From contig DAHVAK010000150.1 in NCBI GenBank assembly GCA_027314665.1, positions 1-33,984 on the forward strand: 33,984 nucleotides of DNA. The letters are read 5' to 3'. Shown piece after piece: positions 7,697 to 15,253 of this stretch (position 1 is its first letter; each line of letters begins with the position of its first letter). Made by a program: the position numbers and the translations under genes. Origin of the DNA: Spirochaetales bacterium (lineage in GTDB: Bacteria; Spirochaetota; Spirochaetia; DAHUYW01). Below the pieces are notes generated by a model. It made no database searches. It was not told where the DNA came from and saw nothing but the letters and a program-made list of their open reading frames with translations.

Positions 7697-7782
7697 GTGC
7701 TTCCTCCTTCATACACTGTGAGGAGCATCCTGTCGGCTGTTCAGAAGGCGAAACAGTTCTTATTCTATGCCGGTATGGAAAC

Positions 7783-8379
7783 TACTACCTCGATCCGGCC
7801 GAGCGGCAGAGGCTTTTCGACCTCGCACGCAAGCCCCATCCGGTGTCGCGTTCGACAGGACCGGAACAGGTCCCGGAATCGCTCCATCGAATGCTCGCAA
7901 GCCTCAGCGGACAACCGGCTCTTGTCGTCGGACGCCGCTGGGACATCCTCGCGTGGAACAGGGCGGCTGTGGCGCTGTTCGGCGACTACTCCCGGCTTCA
8001 AGGCGACGAGCGCAACATCCTCTCGATGATCTTCGCGAACGAGGAGCGCCGCCTCCTTCTCGCGGACTGGGAGGCGGTCGCACGAAGGTCCCTCGCGATG
8101 TTTCGCGCCGATACCGCCCGCTACGCCGGCGACCCCGATTTCGAGCGTTTGATCTCGATCTTGACCGCATCGAGCGAAGAGTTCCGAGCGTGGTGGCCGC
8201 GCCAGGATGTCCTTCGCACCCACGCGAGCCCGAAATGGATTCGTCATCCAGGCTGCGGCCTCATGGCCTTCGAAACGATCGCCCTCTCCCTCCTCGACTC
8301 GAGCGATATGAAGCTCATGGTCTACCCGCCGCTTGCGGAAGAGAATACGGTCTCCAAGCTCGATTTCCTCCTTACGTGA
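7783..8379 (+). pseudogene. MmyB-type regulator remnant lacking its HTH domain
   Basis: Homology to the C-terminal ligand-binding domain of MmyB-like XRE regulators starts abruptly at YYLDPAERQRLFDLAR (7783 onward) and continues through PESLHRML, QPALVVGRRWDILAWNRAAVALFGD, ERNILSMIF and the terminal HPGCGLMAFE and LAEENTVSKL segments. Family members carry an N-terminal helix-turn-helix of about 70-80 residues; upstream bases in the same frame instead encode unrelated residues, and no start codon with a ribosome site is present. A GTG at 7843 could start a domain-only protein but lacks an SD. The adjacent divergent SDR gene is also broken, so this looks like a regulator-target pair in decay. 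A domain-only sensor protein remains possible. Confidence 0.75.
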
Positions 8380-8414
8380 AGCGAATCCGCTCGGACCCGA
8401 TGAAAAGCGCGCCG

Positions 8415-8702
8415 CTACCGCAGCGCCTCCTCGATTCTCGTGAAAACGGTATGATCCACGTCATCCCGGATGACTGCGCTTCGCACGTCGTAGAGCTTCG
8501 AAAGCTGCTTTACGATCTGATCGAGCCGCTCATCGTTCTTGACGAGGAGATACATCTTGCTTGTCTCCGCCTGACGGTCCGGCGCGCAGAGCATGGCCTC
8601 CAGGTTGAACCCCCTTCGGGAGAAGAGGCTCATCACGTGAGTCAGGACGCCTGGATGGTTGTTCGTGGAAAGCTCGATGACCATATTGGGCAGCTCGCTC
8701 AT
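8415..8702 (-). CDS. ilvN: Acetolactate synthase I small (regulatory) subunit
   Basis: The 95-residue ACT-domain protein binds valine and regulates acetohydroxyacid synthase, the first common step of valine, leucine and isoleucine synthesis. The sequence NHPGVLTHVMSLFSRRGFNLE is typical of the ACT fold, with the NHPGV loop forming the effector site. It is a single ACT domain like E. coli IlvN (about 96 aa), not the two-domain IlvH of about 160 aa found in most bacteria. Its ATG overlaps the ilvB stop codon in ATGA, giving translational coupling and stoichiometric production with the large subunit. Confidence 0.93.
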   Translation of the reverse strand: MSELPNMVIELSTNNHPGVLTHVMSLFSRRGFNLEAMLCAPDRQAETSKMYLLVKNDERLDQIVKQLSKLYDVRSAVIRDDVDHTVFTRIEEALR

Positions 8703-10366
8703 ATCAGCGCCGCCTGACCGATTATCGCCTCTGCATTCGACCTGCCGGGAGGCACCATGGGGTAGACATTCTCGGCTTCGGGAATCGCGATGTCGAGAAG
8801 CACCGGACCCGGGGACGAGAGCGCTTCTGCGATTTCATCGTACCGATGCGGCAGCCCGATGGTAGATGAGCGTATCCCGAAGCCCGCCGCGATGGCCGCG
8901 AAGTCGGGCCGCGCCTCGAAGCGGCAGCCCACCAAGCGCCGGTTGTAGAAGAGCTCCTGCTGCTGCCGCACCAGGCCGAGATGGCCGTTGTTGAGCACGC
9001 AAATCTTGATGTCCAGCCCGAGCTCCGCGATCGTGGCAAGCTCCTGGATATTCATGAGGAGCGAGCCGTCCCCGGTGATGGCGACCACGGTTCGGTCGGG
9101 GTTGGCAAGCGCGGCGCCAATGCCTGCCGGGATTCCGAAGCCCATCGTTCCCAAGCCGCCGGACGTAAGGAAGCTTCGCGGCCCGGTCACGGGCCACCAC
9201 TGTGCAGCCCACATCTGATGCTGTCCAACGTCGGTTGTGACGATCGAATCGGCAGGCACCATCGCCGCAAGAGACTCGAGGAGGTTTGACGGGTGCGAGG
9301 GGTCATCAAAAACCAAGGGGGGCTTCGACGAGAGGATCTCAGCGATTTCCGCGCGCCACCCATCCCGGCTTTCCGGCGCAAGGAGGCTCGAAAGGCGAGC
9401 GACCTCCTCCTTGAGATTGCATGCAAGCGAAAGGTCCGCTCGACGGATCTTGCCGATCTCGGAGGCATCGATGTCGAGGTGAATCACCGCCGCTTCCCTT
9501 GCAAAGGATCGAGCATCGCCGGTCGCCCTGTCGTCGAAGCGCGCGCCGAGCGCGATGAGCAGATCGGCCCGCTCCACGACCGCGTTGGTCGAAAGCTCCC
9601 CATGCATGCCGAGCATGCCGAGGAGGCGTGAATTCCTTGAGGGAAGCGCCCCAAGACCCATCAAGGTGGTGACTGCGGGCATGTCGCACTTGGCGGCGAG
9701 CGCGCGAATCTCCTCTGCCGCATCGGCTGCGATTGCCCCGCCGCCGACATAGAGGAGCGGGCGACGTGCGGCAGAGATCAGCCTTGCCATCTGCGCGAGA
9801 ACGGCGGAATCGATCTTCGGGTTGGGATCGCGGAGGATCGGGGGCGGCAGCTCTTCGACCTCGATCTCCGCGTTTTGAACGTCCTTGGGAATGTCGATGA
9901 CGACCGGCCCCTGGCGCCCTGACAGTGCAATTCTGAAGGCCTCGGGGATTATGGTAAGGAGATCGCTCGCGTTCCTCACAAGGAAATTGTGCTTGGTGAT
10001 CGGGACCGTCAATCCGTAGGTATCGACCTCCTGAAAGGCATCGGTTCCGATGAGGGAGGTCGGCACCTGGCCGGTGATTGCGACAAGCGGGACGCTGTCG
10101 AGCTTGGCGTCCGCGATGGCGGTGAGGAGATTGGTAGCTCCCGGTCCCGAGGTTGCAAGGCAAACCCCTACGCCTCCCGTCGACCGAGCGATGCCTTGCG
10201 CCAGAAAGCCGCCCGCCTGCTCGTGGCGCACGAGAATGTGGCGGATCGAGCTCTGTCCCAAGGCGTGATAGAGCGGAAGGTTTGCGCCGCCGGGAATGCC
10301 CGCGACGATATCGATGCCCTGTTGCTCGAGAAGCTTGATCGTGAGAGATGCTCCCGTAAACCTCAT
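8699..10366 (-). CDS. ilvB: Acetolactate synthase I large (catalytic) subunit
   Basis: ThDP- and FAD-dependent acetohydroxyacid synthase condensing pyruvate with pyruvate or 2-oxobutyrate. The 555-residue protein shows the catalytic glutamate in RHEQAGGF, the GPGATNLLTAIADA and TGQVPTSLIGTDAFQEVD segments, and the ThDP/Mg motif GDGSLLMNIQE to NNGHLGLVRQQQ. Many segments match E. coli IlvB closely (GIPGG, ITTDVGQHQMW, SGGLGTMGFG, VYPMVPPG). ATG at 10366 is chosen because AGGGGGGT lies five bases upstream; the in-frame ATG at 10384 touches the U-tract of the attenuator and has no SD. It is followed by ilvN with a 4-base overlap and preceded by a branched-chain leader peptide and terminator. Confidence 0.95.
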   Translation of the reverse strand: MRFTGASLTIKLLEQQGIDIVAGIPGGANLPLYHALGQSSIRHILVRHEQAGGFLAQGIARSTGGVGVCLATSGPGATNLLTAIADAKLDSVPLVAITGQVPTSLIGTDAFQEVDTYGLTVPITKHNFLVRNASDLLTIIPEAFRIALSGRQGPVVIDIPKDVQNAEIEVEELPPPILRDPNPKIDSAVLAQMARLISAARRPLLYVGGGAIAADAAEEIRALAAKCDMPAVTTLMGLGALPSRNSRLLGMLGMHGELSTNAVVERADLLIALGARFDDRATGDARSFAREAAVIHLDIDASEIGKIRRADLSLACNLKEEVARLSSLLAPESRDGWRAEIAEILSSKPPLVFDDPSHPSNLLESLAAMVPADSIVTTDVGQHQMWAAQWWPVTGPRSFLTSGGLGTMGFGIPAGIGAALANPDRTVVAITGDGSLLMNIQELATIAELGLDIKICVLNNGHLGLVRQQQELFYNRRLVGCRFEARPDFAAIAAGFGIRSSTIGLPHRYDEIAEALSSPGPVLLDIAIPEAENVYPMVPPGRSNAEAIIGQAALI

Positions 10367-10384
10367 GTGGACCCCCCTGAACAT

Positions 10385-10419
10385 AAAAAAAGCCCCTCCC
10401 GGTGTTCACCGAGAGGGGC
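10385..10419 (-). terminator. Intrinsic terminator of the ilvBN attenuator
   Basis: On the minus strand a 13-bp stem (GCCCCTCTCGGTG pairing with CACCGGGAGGGGC, one U-G wobble) with a two- to four-base loop spans 10419-10392 and is followed by seven T residues (10391-10385). It lies between the leader peptide stop and the ilvB ribosome site, the position of an attenuator terminator. It would also stop any read-through into ilvB when leader translation is fast. Confidence 0.88.
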
Positions 10420-10441
10420 CCGACTTACAAGCCGATGGCCG

Positions 10442-10525
10442 TTAAGGTGCACACCAGTGCGGAGAAGCGTGAGGTACTACGATGACTAGAACCGTGACGA
10501 CTCTCTGCACTGTCTGTGCGTTCAT
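10442..10525 (-). CDS. ivbL: Branched-chain leader peptide of the ilvBN attenuator (IvbL-like)
   Basis: A 27-codon frame (ATG at 10525, TAA at 10444-10442) whose product contains VVTVLVIVV at residues 9-17: six Val, one Leu and one Ile in nine codons. It ends 22 bases before the terminator hairpin that precedes ilvB. This is the arrangement of enterobacterial ivbL-ilvBN: ribosome stalling at Val/Leu codons when charged tRNA is scarce would block terminator formation. There is no Shine-Dalgarno; the predicted promoter places the transcript start at or one base before the ATG, so the peptide may be made from a leaderless mRNA. The competing antiterminator helix was not identified by eye. It is too short for normal gene callers. 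Confidence 0.85.
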   Translation of the reverse strand: MNAQTVQRVVTVLVIVVPHASPHWCAP

Positions 10526-10532
10526 AGAGGTG

Positions 10533-10561
10533 ACGTTACACAATCTCGGCGTAGCCGTCAA
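10533..10561 (-). promoter_or_regulatory. Promoter of the ivbL-ilvBN operon
   Basis: Minus-strand TTGACG (10561-10556), a 17-base spacer and TAACGT (10538-10533). The seven bases CACCTCT separate the -10 box from the leader peptide ATG, so transcription should begin at about 10525-10526. The -10 box is weak, but the position relative to the leader frame supports it. Confidence 0.5.
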
Positions 10562-10595
10562 GCACAATTGCCCCGCAAACGTGATGTTCATTGGG

Positions 10596-10634
10596 CAAGT
10601 TCGCGCGACTCAAAAGCGCGCAAGTTCGCGCGAC
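10596..10634. repeat. 14-bp direct repeat upstream of the ilv promoter
   Basis: CAAGTTCGCGCGAC occurs exactly at 10596-10609 and 10621-10634 (25-base period). It lies between the stop of the aldo/keto reductase gene and the ilv -35 box. On the minus strand the distal copy also forms a short GCGCG-CGCGC hairpin followed by TTTT, so it may serve as a weak terminator of the reductase gene or as paired operator sites. Confidence 0.5.
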
Positions 10635-10635
10635 A

Positions 10636-11619
10636 CTACCAGAGCTGGTGCACCTGTGGCTTGATCTTCGCGTAGACCGCCTCGACCCCGGCCATCTGCT
10701 CGTCGGTGAGCGGGGGGAGCGCAGCGGCGTTGAAATTCGCCGTGACCTGCCCGGACGAGGAGGCCCCGGGGATGATGCAGCTCACCGCATCGAACATCAG
10801 GATCCAGCGCAAGGCCCAGGCGGCGAGGGGATCACCTGAGGGGAAGAGCTTCTTCAGCTCGTCGGCCGCCCGTAGTCCTGTCGCGTAGTCGACCCCGGAG
10901 AAGGTCTCGCCCTTGTCGAACTCCGCGCCCTCGCGGTTGAAGGTGCGATGGTCCTCCTTCCCGAAGATCGTGTCCTTGGTGAACTTGCCCGAGAGAAGCC
11001 CGCTTGCGAGGGGAACGCGCACGATGATCCCGACGTTCCGCCGCCGAGCCTCGAAGAAGAAGAGCTCCTTCGGGCGATGGCGGAACATGTTGAAGATGAT
11101 CTGCACCGTGGCGACGTTCGGATATTCGATGGCCTTCAGGCCCTCTTCGACCTTCTCGACGCTCACGCCCAGATTTCGAATCTTTCCCGCCTCCTTCAGC
11201 CGGTCGAAGGTTTCGAAGATCTCCGGTCGATAGTAGACCTCGGTTGGCGGGCAGTGGAGCTGGATGAGATCGATCGTCTCCAGGCCCATGTTCTTGAGGC
11301 TTTTCTCCACGAAGGAAACCAGCCGGGGCGGAGTGTACTCCCGGGCGACGTGCGGGGAGATCTTGCGTCCGCATTTTGTCGCGACGAAGACTCGCTCGCT
11401 GCGGGAGCGCACAACCCGTGCGACCGCCGCCTCGCTTAAGCCGTCGCCGTAGACATCGGCCGTGTCGATGAAGTTGATCCCCTGGTCGATCGCGAGATTG
11501 ACGATGCGCTCCGCGTTCCCCTCGTCGAAGCGCTCTCCCCATTTCCCCCCGACCTGCCAGGTACCGAGGGAAATCTCCGAAACGTTGAATCCTGTCTTGC
11601 CGAGCATTCGGTACTTCAT
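10636..11619 (-). CDS. Aldo/keto reductase family oxidoreductase
   Basis: NADPH-dependent oxidoreductase with a TIM-barrel fold; substrate not assignable. The 327-residue protein has the AKR tetrad: Asp and Tyr in FIDTADVYG (about 51-59), Lys in VATKCG (about 83) and His in LIQLHCPP (about 122). The C-terminal SCIIPGASSSGQVTANF segment is the cofactor-binding region that recognises the 2'-phosphate of NADPH. The start at 11619 is preceded by TTAGGAA. It is transcribed divergently from the ATPase operon; its extended -10 box sits only about 20 bases from the ATPase -10 box, so the two promoters overlap. It resembles the general stress or YhdN-like branch, but this is a guess. Confidence 0.88.
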   Translation of the reverse strand: MKYRMLGKTGFNVSEISLGTWQVGGKWGERFDEGNAERIVNLAIDQGINFIDTADVYGDGLSEAAVARVVRSRSERVFVATKCGRKISPHVAREYTPPRLVSFVEKSLKNMGLETIDLIQLHCPPTEVYYRPEIFETFDRLKEAGKIRNLGVSVEKVEEGLKAIEYPNVATVQIIFNMFRHRPKELFFFEARRRNVGIIVRVPLASGLLSGKFTKDTIFGKEDHRTFNREGAEFDKGETFSGVDYATGLRAADELKKLFPSGDPLAAWALRWILMFDAVSCIIPGASSSGQVTANFNAAALPPLTDEQMAGVEAVYAKIKPQVHQLW

Positions 11620-11663
11620 TTCCTAACGCCGCCCTCTTTTCTCTTTGCCCAAAACGTAGTAAG

Positions 11664-11672
11664 ATCATACCA
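11664..11672 (-). promoter_or_regulatory. Extended -10 promoter of the aldo/keto reductase gene
   Basis: Minus-strand TGGTATGAT (11672-11664) is an extended -10 element (TGn plus TATGAT) with no clear -35. Predicted start is near 11657, 38 bases before the ATG. It overlaps the -35 region of the divergent ATPase promoter. Confidence 0.45.
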
Positions 11673-11689
11673 AGAATCTTTCCGAATTA

Positions 11690-11695
11690 TATAAT
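11690..11695 (+). promoter_or_regulatory. -10 box of the V/A-ATPase operon
   Basis: A perfect TATAAT at 11690-11695. The -35 position (11667-11672, ATACCA) is poor. The box overlaps the first in-frame ATG (11694), so if it is used the first gene must start at ATG 11730, which has GAGG eight bases upstream. Confidence 0.45.
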
Positions 11696-11729
11696 GTCAC
11701 ATCAATTGGTGCCAGACGAGGTCCCCTCA

Positions 11730-12059
11730 ATGCAGGAGATTGTAGACGCAATCCTGAAGGTGGAGGAGCGATCCGCTCGCATGATCGAAGAGGTGCGCCG
11801 CCGGCTCTCCGAAGAGAAGGAAGCGGCCGAGGCGGAAATTGCCGATTCGATCAAGCGCGCCCGCGAGCAGGCAGCTGGCCTGCTCCGATCGCGCGTGGAT
11901 GCCGCGCGATCGGAGACGAACGATGAGCGTGCTTCCATCGTCCGTCAAGCGCGGGAAGCGCATCAAGCGGCCGCGGCAGAACGCTCGGCCTCGCTCGACG
12001 CGATTGTCGAGCGCATCGTCAGGCTCATCGTCACCCCCAGCGTCGGACCTCGTCCCTAA
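11730..12059 (+). CDS. atpH: V/A-type ATP synthase peripheral stalk subunit H/G
   Basis: First gene of the V/A-ATPase operon. The product (109 aa from ATG 11730, 121 aa from ATG 11694) is a long charged coiled coil from about residue 5 to 85, rich in Glu, Arg and Ala, as in the peripheral stalk subunit called H in methanogens and G in Thermus, which pairs with subunit E to hold the catalytic head against rotation. The motif PSMQEIVDAILKVEERS resembles the N-terminus of that family. ATG 11730 is preferred because a -10 box overlaps the earlier ATG and GAGG lies before the later one. Identification rests mainly on coiled-coil character and operon position. Confidence 0.75.
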   Translation: MQEIVDAILKVEERSARMIEEVRRRLSEEKEAAEAEIADSIKRAREQAAGLLRSRVDAARSETNDERASIVRQAREAHQAAAAERSASLDAIVERIVRLIVTPSVGPRP

Positions 12060-12138
12060 ATCGAGTCAGAGCTTACCGACTGCCCATGGACTGCCCGCCC
12101 TCCGCTACGGGCAAGCAGGCGCGAAGGAGGGGAGCTTT

Positions 12139-13206
12139 TTGGCCAGCCCAATCCAAAACTACGCCTTCATCAACGCGAAGCTGCGCGCTCGCCTTAGCAA
12201 GCTCCTCTCCCCTGAGTTTCTAGCCCAGATGGAGCGCGCCCCCTCGCTTCCCGAGGCCATCGAGCTCCTGAAGGGCGGCCCCTACGAGCCTGTCGTCTCG
12301 ACGTACAACCAGACCGGCGACCTCAAAATGAGCGAGCTTGCGCTCCTGCGAATGGAGATCGGACTCCTGCGCGACCTGGAGCGCCAGGTCCGCGAGAGGA
12401 TCCGCCGGCTCATCGTGGCGCTCGAGATGAGCTACGACATCGGGAGCCTCAAGGACTGCCTGCGCCTCTGGTTCGACAAGACCGTGCGCCGAAGGGACAT
12501 CACCGATTCGATGGGTTACCTGCTGCGTGAGAAGGTCTGCTATGACCTCTCGGTCGATAGCATCCTTGCCGCCGGGGGCGTGGAGGAGCTCGTCCAGATC
12601 CTCAAGAAGACCCCCTACGCGGCGATCATCGCGGAGAGGGCGGATGAAATGAAGAGCGAGCAGAGTCTCTTTCCCATCGAGGCCGCTCTCGACCAGCTCT
12701 ATTACCGCCAGCTCAACCAGACGATCGAGAGGCTGGACCGCGCCGACGTGGCGGTCGCGAAGCGGATCGTCGGCGTGGAGGTCGACCTGCTCAACGTGAC
12801 CTGGATCACCCGCTTCAAACACTTCTACAATCTGCCCCTCGAGCGGACCATGCGCCTGATCATCCCGCACGGGCGATCGATCCGGCGCACGACGATCGAG
12901 ACTGCCTACTCCTCCCCGGATCCGGAAGGCGCGGTCGCCACGCTCGTGAGCGCGCAACATCCGGCCGTCCGGGGTCTGCTGTCATCAAGAGAAAAGTACG
13001 GAACCGGGCGCGTTATCCTTATCGAGCAGATCCTCGAGGAGGTTATGGAAAGCGAGGTGCGGAAGTCCCTCGCAGGCTACCCCTTTACCGTAGGCATCAT
13101 CCTCGCCTACTTCGTGCTGAAGCGCCAAGAGATGCGAAGGATGATGACCATCCTGAACGCCAAGTCCTACGGGATCACCGGGGAAAGGACCGGGCGAAAG
13201 CCATGA
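12139..13206 (+). CDS. atpC: V/A-type ATP synthase subunit C (d-type rotor cap)
   Basis: The 355-residue helical protein caps the membrane rotor ring and connects it to the central stalk. The start MASPIQNYAFINAKLRAR and later segments such as LLRMEIGLLRDLERQ, EVDLLNVTWITRFKHFYNL and the C-terminal GIILAYFVLKRQEMRRM match the vacuolar AC39/archaeal C family (the NI.IxRAK.. motif is WITRFKHFY here). TTG at 12139 is the likely start because AAGGAGGGGAG ends four bases upstream and homology begins right there; the frame is open much further upstream, over atpH, in a different frame. The stop overlaps the atpI start in ATGA. Confidence 0.88.
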   Translation: MASPIQNYAFINAKLRARLSKLLSPEFLAQMERAPSLPEAIELLKGGPYEPVVSTYNQTGDLKMSELALLRMEIGLLRDLERQVRERIRRLIVALEMSYDIGSLKDCLRLWFDKTVRRRDITDSMGYLLREKVCYDLSVDSILAAGGVEELVQILKKTPYAAIIAERADEMKSEQSLFPIEAALDQLYYRQLNQTIERLDRADVAVAKRIVGVEVDLLNVTWITRFKHFYNLPLERTMRLIIPHGRSIRRTTIETAYSSPDPEGAVATLVSAQHPAVRGLLSSREKYGTGRVILIEQILEEVMESEVRKSLAGYPFTVGIILAYFVLKRQEMRRMMTILNAKSYGITGERTGRKP

Positions 13207-15251
13207 TGGTCACTGCGCGCATGAAGCATCTGGTCGCGGTCGTCCTCGCCCAGGACGTGGATCGCGTAACGAGGGAGCTCCTCGATGTGGGGGTCATCGA
13301 GTTCGTCAAGATCAAGGAGCTTGCAGGCGGCTGGGGCGCCCAGCTCCGCGGGCGAAGCCCACGAGTCGCGGCGGCCAAGGTCGGCGAGCTGCGCAAGCGG
13401 ATCGAGTCGGTCCTCAAGACCGCGGATCTCTCCCCCGGCGATCCGGAGCGCCTCGACATAGCCAAGCTTACCGCCGTCGATCAGGAAGCGAGCGCTCACG
13501 CGATTGAGCAGGTGACTGCTCGGATTCAAGCGATTCGCGACCGGCAGAAGAATCTCCAGTCGGAGATCCTCAAGCTCGAGGAGATCGAGCGGCAGATGCG
13601 GCTCTTCGGGGATGTCGGGGCGGCGGTCCGTGCCCGCTCCCGCTACTCTTTCCTCACCATCCAGGCCGGCTCCGTCGCGGGCGATCGCTTCGCGTCCCTC
13701 GCAGCGGCGATGCAGGAGCACCCCTCCGTCGTGCTCAACTACGGAAAGGACGAGACTTCCGTTACGCTTCTCGTCATCTCGATGAAACGCGACGACCAGG
13801 TGGTCGGACGCATTCTCGCGGATCACGCTTGGAGGAGGATCGAGTTTCCGCGCGAGGCTGCGGGACTGCAGCACGGCGTGCTCGCCGACCTTACCGCCAA
13901 GCTGGCGCGCATGCGTGGGGAACAGGAACACCTCGCCGGGGTGGCGCGCGCAATCGTCGAGGCGAAATCCGACGAGTTGCGCGATCTCTGGGCCAACCTG
14001 CGCATGAACGAGCTGTACTACACGATTCAGTCCTACTTCAGCGCCACCGATCACACCGTTCTCTTCTCCGGTTGGCTGCCCGCCTCCAAGCAGCGTCCCC
14101 TCCAGGAGCGCGTCGACAGGGCAACGGACGGAAGATGCTACCTCGAGTGGCACAGCCCGCGACAGGTCGCTGGGAGCGATGGGCGCCCTTTGAGCGTTCC
14201 GGTGCACTTGAGCAATCCGCGATTCCTCGCTCCCTTCCAGATGCTCGTCGAGAACTACTCCATCCCGGAGTACGGCACCGTCGACCCGACTCCCATTGTC
14301 GCGGTCGCGTTCCTCATCATGTACGGGATGATGTTCGGCGACGCGGGTCAGGGGGTCGTCCTGCTGATCCTCGGAATCATCGGCACGGTCATCTTCCGCA
14401 AGCGGAGCACCACCTGGCTCAAGCTCTCGAACCTCGTGATCTGGTGCGGGGCCATGGCCGTCGTCTTCGGAATGGCCTTCGGATCCTACTTCGGAATGCA
14501 GTGGATCAAGCCGCTCTGGTTCGACTACGAGGGAATCGTCTCCGGCCACACCGAACAGCTTGGTCTCGTGCAGAACCTGGGAAGCATCCTGTCGCTCACC
14601 ATCTACTTCGGGATCGCCGTCATCGCCATCGGGCTCGTGCTCAACTGGATCAACCTCGCCTCACGGCGGCGCTGGTTCAAGCTCATACTCGACAAGACCG
14701 GGCTTGTGGGGGCCTGGATCTACGGCTTCGGGGTCTACGTCGCCTGGTACTACGCCTCCCACAGCTTCCGAGCGCTCCCGAATGTCGGCTTCCTGTTCTG
14801 GACGATCGGTGTCCCGGCGCTCCTTTTCTTCTTCAAGGCGCCCATCGAGTTCTTCCGGCACACCAAGCGCGAAGAGAGACGCTTCACGATCGGGACCGCC
14901 ATCAATTTCCTCATGCAGTGGGTCGTCGAGCTTCTTGAGATCTTCTCCGGCTACCTTGCGAATACCCTCTCCTTCTTGCGAGTCGCAGGCCTCGGCATAG
15001 CTCACGTGAGCCTCATGGTTTCCTTCTTCCAAATGGCAAAGATGGTCGGCACCCCGCAGGGAGCCTACACGGTCTGGTCGATCCTTGTGCTGCTTCTCGG
15101 CAACGTGCTGGTCATCGTGCTGGAGGGGTTCACCGCAGGGGTGCAGTCACTGCGGCTCAACTACTACGAGTTCTTCTCGAAATACTTCAGCGGGTCGGGT
15201 AAGGCCTATTCACCGGTCTCCTTGAGAAACCGCGAAGTCCAGGAGGTCTGA
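13203..15251 (+). CDS. atpI: V/A-type ATP synthase subunit I (a-type stator)
   Basis: Membrane stator subunit that forms the two ion half-channels with the c ring. The 682-residue protein has a cytosolic N-terminal half (1-350) with coiled-coil regions (about 90-140 and 230-265) and a membrane half from about 360 with at least seven hydrophobic spans, starting at PTPIVAVAFLIMYGMMFGDAGQG. The essential arginine is visible in LSFLRVAGLGIAHVSL (about residue 590), equivalent to the SYLRLWALSLAH motif of other families. The start is coupled to atpC by a four-base overlap; two adjacent ATG codons (13203, 13206) are possible. Confidence 0.93.
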   Translation: MMVTARMKHLVAVVLAQDVDRVTRELLDVGVIEFVKIKELAGGWGAQLRGRSPRVAAAKVGELRKRIESVLKTADLSPGDPERLDIAKLTAVDQEASAHAIEQVTARIQAIRDRQKNLQSEILKLEEIERQMRLFGDVGAAVRARSRYSFLTIQAGSVAGDRFASLAAAMQEHPSVVLNYGKDETSVTLLVISMKRDDQVVGRILADHAWRRIEFPREAAGLQHGVLADLTAKLARMRGEQEHLAGVARAIVEAKSDELRDLWANLRMNELYYTIQSYFSATDHTVLFSGWLPASKQRPLQERVDRATDGRCYLEWHSPRQVAGSDGRPLSVPVHLSNPRFLAPFQMLVENYSIPEYGTVDPTPIVAVAFLIMYGMMFGDAGQGVVLLILGIIGTVIFRKRSTTWLKLSNLVIWCGAMAVVFGMAFGSYFGMQWIKPLWFDYEGIVSGHTEQLGLVQNLGSILSLTIYFGIAVIAIGLVLNWINLASRRRWFKLILDKTGLVGAWIYGFGVYVAWYYASHSFRALPNVGFLFWTIGVPALLFFFKAPIEFFRHTKREERRFTIGTAINFLMQWVVELLEIFSGYLANTLSFLRVAGLGIAHVSLMVSFFQMAKMVGTPQGAYTVWSILVLLLGNVLVIVLEGFTAGVQSLRLNYYEFFSKYFSGSGKAYSPVSLRNREVQEV

Positions 15252-15253
15252 GT

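Noticed and set aside
10366-10384. IlvB start at ATG 10384
   Set aside because: It follows directly on the terminator U-tract without an SD; ATG 10366 has AGGGGGGT and matches the family start.
10636-10660. Strong terminator for the aldo/keto reductase gene
   Set aside because: Only a 5-bp GCGCG hairpin with TTTT overlaps the direct repeat; too weak to call.
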